Below, piece by piece: positions 29,433-37,153 of a stretch of DNA of 64,000 bases. The DNA is from Pelagisphaera sp964404745 (GTDB taxonomy: Bacteria; Verrucomicrobiota; Verrucomicrobiia; Opitutales; Opitutaceae): the NCBI GenBank assembly GCA_964404745.1, contig CAYOLG010000026.1, forward strand, positions 1 through 64,000, read 5' to 3'. The first letter of the stretch is position 1; every line of letters starts with the position of its first letter. Below the pieces are notes generated by a model, which saw only the letters and a program-made list of their open reading frames with translations, did not search any database and had not been told where the DNA came from. A program made the translations under genes and the position numbers.

Positions 29433-29668
29433 GCGAAATTCATGCATTCGATGCCGACAAGAGACCGCCTCAGTGTTTCTGAAACCGCTTTAAAGCCTTT
29501 CATTCGATTCCAGAATCTCGTAAGGAAAGATGTCTCTCTTTCAAAATTTCGAAATTTACGACTTCAGCGCCCCGTAATCGCAAAGCGCCGCTCGCAGGGG
29601 CCTGTTCTAAACCGACCCCTGCTCCGTCTCCCCTTTCCTGAAACCTACGATTGTTTAATAATACCCAA

Positions 29669-31216
29669 GTGAAGACTATTAGTTGCATTGCCCTGCTCAA
29701 AGTTCTGCTCGCCGTTCTAGCAACTAACGCCGCTGAGAAGCCGAATATCGTTCTCATTTTGGCTGACGACTTTGGAGTCGGCGATATTCAAGCCCACTAT
29801 CCAGACAACAAGATCCCCACCCCTTATTTGGATCGGTTCAGCGCGGAGTCCAAGCGTTTCACCAACGCCCACGCCAACACCGCTTGCTGCACGCCATCCC
29901 GGTACGGTCTTCTGACCGGACGCTACGCCTGGAGAACCCGCCTTCAGGAATGGGTGATCGCTTGCTACGAGCCGCCGCTCATCGCCGAAGACCGGGTCAC
30001 ACTGCCAGGATTTCTGCAGGACCAAGGCTACCATACAGCCCTAGTTGGAAAGTGGCATCTCGGCTGGAACTGGGCCGGACCGCAACCAAGTCAAATGGTC
30101 GAGCAGCGCAACGGGCTCATGGACAAGGAATGGGACTTCACCAAACCGATTGAAGACGGCCCGATTACTCGCGGATTCAACTATTACTTCGGCACCCACG
30201 TACCCAATTTCGCCCCCTTCACCTTCATCGAAAACGACCGGGTCGTCGAACAGCCAACGGAGCGTTATGTCCACGATCCCAACGAGGGCGTCGTCATGCC
30301 CCGCGGCTTCGAGGGGAGCCCTATTGCGCCAGGATGGAAATTCGATCGCATCTTGCCTAAGATCACCGAGCGGGCGGTTGAATACGTGCGCGATCAAGCG
30401 AGCAAAAAAGAGCCCTTTTTTCTCTTTTTCTCCATGACCTCCCCCCACGAGCCGGTGGTCCCATCGGAGAAATTCAAAGGCAAAAGCGGAATCAATCCGG
30501 TCGCCGACTTCGTAATGGAAACGGATTGGTCCGCCGGCCAGGTCATCAAAGCGGTAGACGAGGCCGGAATCGCGGACAACACGATCGTCATTTTCACTGC
30601 CGACAATGGCCACTCTCACTACACGGGTCTTGAAGAGCTCATCGAGGCAGGCCACTATCCCAGCGGCGAATATCGCGGGCATAAAAGCGACGTATGGGAA
30701 GGCGGGCACCGTGTGCCCTACTTGGTCCGCTGGCCCGGCAAGGTCGAAGATGGTAGCGAAAATCACAATATCGTTGGCCTCAATGACACTTTTGCCACTG
30801 TAGCCGAAATCCTGGGACAAGAGCTGCCATACCATGTAGCGGAGGATAGCCTAAGCTTCCACAATCAGCTGGTTCGCAACAGCGACGCCGCTCCCTCGCG
30901 TCACCAAATCGTGGCGCAATCCACTCACGGGGAATTCGGCTTTCTGGAGGGGCCTTGGAAAATCGTTTTCCGAAACCAGGGTACGCTGAACGAGTCCCGC
31001 GGGAAACCCACTCAAGTTGAACTTTACAATCTCGACAGAGACATCTCGGAAACCACCAATGTCGCCTCCAACCATCCAGAGATCGTCCAGCGGCTTACCC
31101 AGAATTTGGAGACGATTATCCAGAGAGGAACGAGCCGCCCAGGCCCAACGCAACTGAACGATACCCCCATCGACATCCATCACACCCAAACCGAACGCTG
31201 GGGACCCGCTCTGTAG
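29669..31216 (+). CDS. Secreted arylsulfatase A-like sulfatase
   Basis: Type I sulfatase with non-ATG start. GTG at 29669 gives VKTISCIALLKVLLAVLATNAA, a clean signal peptide; a TTG at 29651 would add six polar residues. 515 residues from the GTG. Metal motif LADDFGVGD; signature CTPSR with the formylglycine Cys at 74 (a second Cys precedes it). FTADNGHSHYTG and GHKSDVWEGGHRVP supply the remaining metal and substrate residues expected in arylsulfatase A relatives. The next sulfatase starts 34 bases after its stop on the same strand, so the two are probably one transcript acting on the same or successive sulfate positions. Confidence 0.92.
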   Translation: MKTISCIALLKVLLAVLATNAAEKPNIVLILADDFGVGDIQAHYPDNKIPTPYLDRFSAESKRFTNAHANTACCTPSRYGLLTGRYAWRTRLQEWVIACYEPPLIAEDRVTLPGFLQDQGYHTALVGKWHLGWNWAGPQPSQMVEQRNGLMDKEWDFTKPIEDGPITRGFNYYFGTHVPNFAPFTFIENDRVVEQPTERYVHDPNEGVVMPRGFEGSPIAPGWKFDRILPKITERAVEYVRDQASKKEPFFLFFSMTSPHEPVVPSEKFKGKSGINPVADFVMETDWSAGQVIKAVDEAGIADNTIVIFTADNGHSHYTGLEELIEAGHYPSGEYRGHKSDVWEGGHRVPYLVRWPGKVEDGSENHNIVGLNDTFATVAEILGQELPYHVAEDSLSFHNQLVRNSDAAPSRHQIVAQSTHGEFGFLEGPWKIVFRNQGTLNESRGKPTQVELYNLDRDISETTNVASNHPEIVQRLTQNLETIIQRGTSRPGPTQLNDTPIDIHHTQTERWGPAL

Positions 31217-31250
31217 CGGTTTTCTAGAGTCTTTCTCATCCCAAGCGACC

Positions 31251-32687
31251 ATGAACTCCATACCTCTAATTCGAGTAGCAACAGCCATACTTATTTCCTC
31301 ACTCAAATTCATGGCGGAGGAGAATCGTCCCAATATTCTCATGATCGCCGTAGACGATCTGCGGACGGAACTGGGCTGCTATGGGGAATCGCATATCGTT
31401 TCCCCGAATATCGATCGTTTGGCCGCCAGCGGGCTTCGTTTCGATCGGGCCTACTGCATGGTGCCTACATGCGGGGCTTCTCGGGCCAGCCTTTTCAGTG
31501 GACGCCGACCAAGCCCCGATCGCTTCGTCAGTTATACGGCCCGCATCGACCAGGATTCGCCGCAATCTGTCGGGCTCCATCAACATTTGAAACAAGCCGG
31601 TTATCTGACAGCCAGCTTGGGGAAAATTCTCCATTACCCAGCCGATCAATCCGACGGCTGGAGCGATTCGCCCTGGAGACCCGATCGTAGTGAACCGGCG
31701 ATTACAGAGCCCATAGCGGGTTGGACCGAGCCAGCGAATATCAACGCCATACTCAAGCAGTCCCGCAACCATCGCCTACCCTTCGCATCCCTCGATGCTG
31801 AAGACGAAGCTTTGGCGGACGGAAAGGTCGCCGCCGAAGCCGTGAAAAGGATTCAAGCCTACGCGAAACGCGCTGAGCCCTTCTTTTTAGCAGTCGGCTT
31901 TTTCAAGCCGCACCTACCATTCAATGCTCCCAAGAAGTATTGGGATCTCTATGACAATTTGCCAATAAATCTGCCAGACAACTACTACCCGCCCGAAGAT
32001 GCTCCCGAGGAAGCCATCCACAATTTCGGGGAGCTGCGAAGCTACGCAGGTGTCCCGAAAACAGGACCGGTAAGCGATGCCATGGCTCGAACGCTGATCC
32101 GTGGCTACTATGCCTGCGTATCCTATACGGACGCTCAAATCGGTAAAGTCCTCAACGCTCTGGATGCGGAAGGACTAGCGGACAACACCATTGTCATCCT
32201 CTGGGGCGATCACGGCTGGAACCTAGGAGAGCACACGCTTTGGTGCAAGCACTGCACTTTTGAGAATGCCATGCAAGTGCCCCTTATCATTCGCTCGCCA
32301 CCACACCATTCGTCTGGCCGAGGTTCCACCACGCGAACATTGGCCGAATTCATCGATATCTACCCCACTCTTTGCGAAATGGCGGAAATTGCTCCGCCGC
32401 CGGGGCTGGACGGCCAAAGTCTGGTCCCCGTTCTCAAGAATCCCGAAGATCTAGGCAAAGGTTACGCTATCGGCCGTTTTCGCGACGGCGACACCATTCG
32501 AACGGATCGTTGGCGCTACACGGAATACGCGGCAAGAGATGGCTCTGGAACGTTGAAGACCGTCTCTCGCATGCTTTACGACCACGAGCATGACCCCGAG
32601 GAGAATCGGAATCTCGCTAATATGCCTGAGTACACAGGAATCGTCAACGAGCTTTCGAAACGTCTCGATACGCACAAGGGAAAATAG
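31251..32687 (+). CDS. Sulfatase with CGASR signature, iduronate-2-sulfatase-like
   Basis: 478 residues, second gene of the sulfatase pair. N-terminal MNSIPLIRVATAILISSLKFMA could be an uncleaved or weak signal peptide. Metal site AVDDLRTE; the signature is CGASR with Cys at 74, that is CxASR in place of CxPSR. CxASR is known in some active Cys-type sulfatases and frequent in iduronate-2-sulfatase-like proteins, so activity is still likely. Later segments GKILHYP, FFKPHLPFNAPKKYWDLYD, LWGDHGWNLGEHTLWCKH and DHEHDPEENRNLA fit the same subfamily. Different subfamily from its upstream partner, suggesting two distinct linkages are attacked. Confidence 0.92.
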   Translation: MNSIPLIRVATAILISSLKFMAEENRPNILMIAVDDLRTELGCYGESHIVSPNIDRLAASGLRFDRAYCMVPTCGASRASLFSGRRPSPDRFVSYTARIDQDSPQSVGLHQHLKQAGYLTASLGKILHYPADQSDGWSDSPWRPDRSEPAITEPIAGWTEPANINAILKQSRNHRLPFASLDAEDEALADGKVAAEAVKRIQAYAKRAEPFFLAVGFFKPHLPFNAPKKYWDLYDNLPINLPDNYYPPEDAPEEAIHNFGELRSYAGVPKTGPVSDAMARTLIRGYYACVSYTDAQIGKVLNALDAEGLADNTIVILWGDHGWNLGEHTLWCKHCTFENAMQVPLIIRSPPHHSSGRGSTTRTLAEFIDIYPTLCEMAEIAPPPGLDGQSLVPVLKNPEDLGKGYAIGRFRDGDTIRTDRWRYTEYAARDGSGTLKTVSRMLYDHEHDPEENRNLANMPEYTGIVNELSKRLDTHKGK

Positions 32688-32747
32688 CCGAATTGACAAA
32701 ACCGGAGCCAAACGGTCTCACCCAATCGGGCCCAAAAATTCCCGGCA

Positions 32748-32777
32748 ACTCATTTTGGTAACCTTACCAAAATGAGT
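32748..32777 (+). repeat. Perfect palindrome downstream of sulfatase pair
   Basis: ACTCATTTTGGTAA and its exact inverse flank a CC loop, a 14-bp stem 60 bases after the sulfatase stop. No following T-run, so termination by it is uncertain. AT-rich, unlike the REP-like elements. Confidence 0.6.
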
Positions 32778-32809
32778 GTTGGTTAAAAAGAACGGGTCTA
32801 TGATATTGT

Positions 32810-32884
32810 GTAGGAAGCTCGCTCGCGAGTGATAGATTCATAGGAATTGAAACTCGTTGATTCGCTCGCAAGCGAGCTTCCTAG
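32810..32884. repeat. REP-like inverted pair (GTAGGAAGCTCGC...)
   Basis: GTAGGAAGCTCGCTCGCGAG from 32810 is inverted as CTCGCAAGCGAGCTTCCTA ending near 32883. Each half folds as CTCGC/GCGAG. The closing tetramer is CTAG instead of CTAC. The 384-base space 32688-33071 holds only this and the palindrome at 32748. Confidence 0.65.
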
Positions 32885-33071
32885 AAACAGAAAATACTTG
32901 AGATTAAGCCTACTCTCCGCAGAGGACCGAGCCGGTCCTCTTTACCTTCCGAGATAGCCAATCAGCCCTCGCCTTGAATCGCATATTAGCTGAGATCCTA
33001 TCTAGCCAGACCCGCGACTGCCGCCTTGATTTTTACGCTGGCTTTGACATCATTCGCAAACGAAATCGCGA

Positions 33072-33809
33072 ATGCTTAAACCCCTTTTCATCTGCCTATC
33101 TGCTTTTGCTATCCCTCCGTATTTGCTGGCTCAGAAGTTCTACGAATCAGCTCCCATTAACTATTACGAGAGTGAGGCCATAGACAAAATCGCCGCCTAT
33201 TTTGCCGACGAAAATAACCTGTCAGACTGGAAGCGCTCGGGCGACAGTGGATATTTGCAGTCATTTTTGGAGGCATTCGATATCCCTGCGGATTCACAAA
33301 CCCTAGTATTTTCCAAAACCAGTTTGCAAACGAGCCGCATCCGCCCGACCAATCCGCGAGCCCTCTATTTCAACGATGAAATCTATGTCGGTTGGGTCCC
33401 ATCTGGCGGCATTCTGGAAATCTCCGTCCCCAGCCCGACCACTGGAACCAATTTCTATTCCCTAGAAATGGACGTCTTTCCACCCAAACTGGTTCGCGAG
33501 GCCGACATTTGCCTTCAGTGCCATGGCGGATCCTTCACTCTGGACATCCCGGGGCACCTCGTTCGCTCCGTCTATCCCGACTCTACAGGCCAACCCATAT
33601 TCAAAGCGGGGACGCGAGTTGTCGACCAAACCACGCCCATTCATCAAAGGTGGGGAGGCTGGCTGATCGATGGAGCAGAGCTCGAGCGTATATTGGATCC
33701 GGCGGTTCGCCACGAGGATTACCCATTTCTATCCAGGATAGAGAAGACAGCCGTCAAAGGGATCCTGCTGGAGACGCATCCGCTGGCGGACAAATACTGG
33801 AAAAACTAA
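33072..33809 (+). CDS. Exported CxxCH (heme-binding) protein, apparently short form
   Basis: 245-residue exported protein of uncertain function. Signal peptide at about 1-21 (MLKPLFICLS...YLLAQ). CLQCH at residues 147-151 is a c-type heme motif. Surrounding text (LVFSKTSLQTSRIRP, NPRALYFNDEIYVGWVP, HLVRSVYPD) resembles longer planctomycete/verrucomicrobial cytochrome-like proteins that, from memory, continue with a further domain after this point. Here the chain stops at LADKYWKN, so it may be a shortened family member or the product of an early stop. Only one CxxCH is present and no axial Met ligand can be assigned with confidence. It is on the same strand as the sugar epimerases downstream. 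Confidence 0.7.
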   Translation: MLKPLFICLSAFAIPPYLLAQKFYESAPINYYESEAIDKIAAYFADENNLSDWKRSGDSGYLQSFLEAFDIPADSQTLVFSKTSLQTSRIRPTNPRALYFNDEIYVGWVPSGGILEISVPSPTTGTNFYSLEMDVFPPKLVREADICLQCHGGSFTLDIPGHLVRSVYPDSTGQPIFKAGTRVVDQTTPIHQRWGGWLIDGAELERILDPAVRHEDYPFLSRIEKTAVKGILLETHPLADKYWKN

Positions 33810-33935
33810 GCCAGGACGACGGATGACTGAGCTTTTTCTGAGCGCGAGCGCCTGAATCGTACAATTCTTTGCGAAATGAGTACAATAGGAGTTGCCCCTT
33901 TTGTGATATTCTCACTTGTTACCATTCACCCATTT

Positions 33936-34967
33936 ATGAACTATCCCAAACTCCATAACGCAATGTGGCCAGGACTCGTTGGCAAGGGCGGAGACGAGCC
34001 CGAAGCCGAGCCGGCAATTAGCCTCGACCGAATGCTCGAACTCACCGCCGGAGCGGACGTAGACGGTCAGAAATTCGACGGAATCGACTACTTTCTGTTT
34101 CATCCGCACACGGATCCGGACGCTAGCGACGACGAACTGAAAGCGATCGCCGACAAAATCGCCAATCACGGCTTCACCGTCGGCTCCCTAGTCGCTCCCG
34201 TTTGGCCCGGTACTGTTGGCGACTCTGCCATGGGAACCGACGAGCAACAGCAGAAGTTCCTGACCGCCGTCGAGAAAGCCTGCCGCATAGCCAAGATTTT
34301 CAACGAGCACGGCTTGCGCAAGTACGGCGTAATTCGAATCGATTCCGCTGAATTTGGTGTCGAAAAATGGCGTGAAGATCCTGAAGCCAACACCAAGCGG
34401 ATTGCCGAGACCTTTAAGAAAGCGGCCCAAATCGCCGCTGACAATGGAGAGCGCCTGGCAGCCGAGGGAGAAATTTGCTGGGCAGGCATGCACTCCTGGA
34501 AGGACATGCTAAACCTGCTAGAAGAAGTCGGCATGCCGGAATCTCTCGGCTTTCAATGCGACCTGGCTCACACCTACCTCTATCTGATGGGCTACAATGC
34601 TCCCGAGCACGCCCTGCTTCAGGATGGATACAGCGAAGAAGAATTTTTCGCTGCCTACAAGACCATGACCGACGCCCTCCGCCCCTGGACGATCGATTTC
34701 CATGTGGCTCAGAACGACGGCACCGTCCATGGAGCTGGATCGCATGACAAAACTGGCAAGCACTGCCCGGCAGACGACCCCAATGGCAAAGTCGACATCG
34801 TCAAATGCTCCGGCTACTGGCTCGAGGGAGCCAAGGACCGAGGCATCGAGCACATTTGCTGGGATGGATGCATGTTCCCGAACGCGATGCTAGAAACCCA
34901 GGAAACCTGGAACACCATTCTCAAATCTATGATCGATGTACGCGAAGCCCATGGCTGGGAGGGCTAG
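33936..34967 (+). CDS. TIM-barrel sugar isomerase/epimerase family protein
   Basis: 343 residues from the ATG at 33936 (MNYPKLHNAMWPG); the open frame to 33876 is hydrophobic and unlike the family. It belongs to the xylose isomerase-like TIM-barrel/AP endonuclease 2 superfamily. Candidate metal ligands lie in AAEGEICWAG (Glu), GFQCDLAHTY (Asp/His), TIDFHVAQNDG (His) and HICWDGCMF. No signal peptide. It is the first gene of a + strand series with a second TIM-barrel epimerase 55 bases later. The substrate cannot be assigned; such pairs occur in inositol, tagatose/psicose and other rare-sugar pathways. Confidence 0.82.
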   Translation: MNYPKLHNAMWPGLVGKGGDEPEAEPAISLDRMLELTAGADVDGQKFDGIDYFLFHPHTDPDASDDELKAIADKIANHGFTVGSLVAPVWPGTVGDSAMGTDEQQQKFLTAVEKACRIAKIFNEHGLRKYGVIRIDSAEFGVEKWREDPEANTKRIAETFKKAAQIAADNGERLAAEGEICWAGMHSWKDMLNLLEEVGMPESLGFQCDLAHTYLYLMGYNAPEHALLQDGYSEEEFFAAYKTMTDALRPWTIDFHVAQNDGTVHGAGSHDKTGKHCPADDPNGKVDIVKCSGYWLEGAKDRGIEHICWDGCMFPNAMLETQETWNTILKSMIDVREAHGWEG

Positions 34968-35022
34968 ACGATCATATCCAATTAACCGATACTAAATTCT
35001 CAACCCCAACATAGGAAAACCA

Positions 35023-35844
35023 ATGGCAAACATCTCTCTAGGCGCGGAAGTCTACACCTGGTTCATGCGGGAAACTGGCAAAGCTTACGACAACAAGCTT
35101 GGCCACATGATCGAAATGGTCGAAAAGGCCGGCTTCGAAGGCATCGAGCCCATGCATTTTTGGATGGGCGATCTCACCGATTCGGCAAAATTGGCCGACA
35201 AGCTCAACCAGCACAATGTAAAGCTGGCAGGCATCGCTCTCGTCCTCGACTGGAACAATCCTGAGGAAACCGATGAGGAACGCCAGCAGGCCGACTCGGT
35301 CATCGAAACCCTCAAGCAATTTCCCGGAGCGCCGCTCTGCACCGTGCAAATGCCCAATGGGCGACACGATCTCAAACAACGCCGCCTGAATCTAGTTTCC
35401 TGCGTCAACGCGGTATCCAAGCGGGCTCACGACGCCGGACTGCGATGCTCCTTCCATCCGAACTCTCCCGAAACCTCTATCAACCGGACAGAAGAAGACT
35501 ACGATGTCATCCTTAATGGGCTCGACAGCAGCGTCACCGGCTGGACTCCAGATGTCGGGCATATCGCCAACGGCGGTATGGATCCGCTAACTAAGATGAA
35601 GGAGTTCAGCTCCCTTATCAACCACGTCCACTACAAGGACTGGGACGGTGATCCCGAGTGGACCCTGATGGGCGAGGGCAAGATTGATTTCGTGGGCATT
35701 ACTCAATGGCTCGTCGACCAAGATCTGGATGGCTGGATCATCTGTGAAGATGAAGCTGACAAGGCAATTGAAGATCCCGACGGAGTGACTCTGCACGACG
35801 GCGAGTACTGCAAGGAAAAGCTAATCCCGATCATCAATAGCTGA
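35023..35844 (+). CDS. TIM-barrel sugar isomerase/epimerase
   Basis: 273 residues, closer in length to typical IolE/tagatose-epimerase-like proteins. TAGGAAAACC lies just before the ATG and may act as ribosome binding site. Metal-binding positions are suggested by LRCSFHPNSPET, GWTPDVGHIANGG (Asp/His) and HVHYKDWDG (His...Lys/Asp), with a late Glu in IICEDEADKA. It is cytoplasmic. It is co-directional with the preceding family member and is followed 25 bases later by an intrinsic terminator, so the two epimerases probably form one transcript. Confidence 0.88.
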   Translation: MANISLGAEVYTWFMRETGKAYDNKLGHMIEMVEKAGFEGIEPMHFWMGDLTDSAKLADKLNQHNVKLAGIALVLDWNNPEETDEERQQADSVIETLKQFPGAPLCTVQMPNGRHDLKQRRLNLVSCVNAVSKRAHDAGLRCSFHPNSPETSINRTEEDYDVILNGLDSSVTGWTPDVGHIANGGMDPLTKMKEFSSLINHVHYKDWDGDPEWTLMGEGKIDFVGITQWLVDQDLDGWIICEDEADKAIEDPDGVTLHDGEYCKEKLIPIINS

Positions 35845-35869
35845 GAAGCCGATCAATTATTCAATTTCA

Positions 35870-35903
35870 AACACCCGCAGTGGAATACTCGCGGGTGTTT
35901 TTT
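35870..35903 (+). terminator. Intrinsic terminator after epimerase pair
   Basis: AACACCCGC (35870-35878) pairs with GCGGGTGTT (35891-35899) around a 12-base loop, followed by a T-run. It lies 25 bases after the epimerase stop. The rest of 35845-36135 shows no gene. Confidence 0.85.
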
Positions 35904-36135
35904 ATGCAAACTGCTCAAGTAAAGATCCCCGTGACAAACCCAGAGGCATTTTAGGTACAAGCGGGCAGTCTCGCTCCTGCGCTAAAGCTACGACGGCGCA
36001 AGCCGAGCGCGTTTATTTTTGTAATTCTTAGCTAAGTTGACGAGTATGCTCGCCTGCGGGAGACGGTTCCATGTAAGCAGTTCATTTTCTATCTCTTGAC
36101 GATTTTGATCTCTTAGTCTTCCGTCTCCCTATCGT

Positions 36136-36882
36136 ATGCAACCCCCGCCTGAAGCCGATTCCCTTTCCCGTTTTATTTCAAAGAATGGAATTATGAATAC
36201 GGGGCAGCTGCTTTTCGATTTCATCCCCGGCTTGCTCTTCTTTGTTAAGGACGTCAATCGCCACTTTATATATGTCAATCAAGAGTTGGCCGATTTCATG
36301 GGCCTGGAAAGCAAGGATTCGATAGTCGGCCGACCTGACTCCGAATTCTTCCCCGAAGACATCGAAAAAAGCTACGCTGCTGATGACAAGCGGGTCATTG
36401 AAGAGGGCATCGCCATCAGCAACAAAGTCGAATTAATTACTACCTCGCAACGGCTCATTCAATGGCATATCACCAACAAGATTCCGCTCTACGACCGAGC
36501 CGGCAAGGTTTGCGGACTGGCTGGCGTCACGCGTAAGTTTGAAGGCAATACGAATGCCCTGCATCGCTCCGCTCTCGATCAAGCGATCGCATACATCGGC
36601 AAACACTATTCCCAAGAAATTAAGTTAAAAGATCTAGCTAAGGTTTGCGGCCTTTCGCTCAGCGCCTTCGAAAGGCATTTCAAAAAGAGCTTCCATCTCA
36701 CACCCATACAATACCTCAACCGCTATCGGGTTCAACAATCCTGCGCGGCGCTGAGCCAGACCGATGCCCCCATTTCATCGATAGCCGTAGACTGCGGCTT
36801 TTACGATCAAAGCCATTTCACCCGATCTTTTCTAAAAGTATTGCACACCACTCCAGCCGCCTACCGAAGACGATATACTTAG
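36136..36882 (+). CDS. PAS-domain AraC family transcriptional regulator
   Basis: 248-residue DNA-binding regulator. Residues about 20-135 form a PAS sensor (FDFIPGLLFFVKDVNRHFIYVNQELADFMG, described by parts; IVGRPDSEFFPED; GLAGVTRKF at the end). Residues about 145-248 form an AraC double helix-turn-helix (LKDLAKVCGLSLSAFERHFK and ISSIAVDCGFYDQSHFTRSF). The PAS domain lacks an obvious heme or flavin ligand pattern and probably binds a small metabolite. It sits between the epimerases and the SDR fusion, dhaK, dhaL and lsrF genes, all on the + strand, so it is the likely local activator. An internal ATG (residue 20) is an alternative start. Confidence 0.9.
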   Translation: MQPPPEADSLSRFISKNGIMNTGQLLFDFIPGLLFFVKDVNRHFIYVNQELADFMGLESKDSIVGRPDSEFFPEDIEKSYAADDKRVIEEGIAISNKVELITTSQRLIQWHITNKIPLYDRAGKVCGLAGVTRKFEGNTNALHRSALDQAIAYIGKHYSQEIKLKDLAKVCGLSLSAFERHFKKSFHLTPIQYLNRYRVQQSCAALSQTDAPISSIAVDCGFYDQSHFTRSFLKVLHTTPAAYRRRYT

Positions 36883-36938
36883 CTCAGGAGTATTAGGAGA
36901 GTTAGATCAGAAGAGCGGCTGACTGGGGATCAGTTTTC

Positions 36939-36981
36939 GTACCGCAATTGCGGTACTACGCCAGACAGGCTGTCAGCCTAC
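36939..36981. repeat. Palindrome plus REP-like half
   Basis: GTACCGCAATTGCGGTAC (36939-36956) is a perfect 18-bp palindrome. It is followed by GACAGGCTGTC and AGGCTGTCAGCCTAC, ending in CTAC at 36978-36981. Located between the regulator and the SDR fusion gene. Confidence 0.5.
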
Positions 36982-37153
36982 CATCGCAAATCCGGATAGC
37001 GGCTTTATCAAAAAGGCTTCCAGAGCTAAAGCGCGGGTTTTGTACATATCATTGCAAAAATAGTCCTAGCTCAAACGAGCGGTTTTCCACATAATACCGC
37101 CATCTCCCAACTTAAGGGTGGCCCCTTCGACAAAATCCGTGAACGCTTAGATT

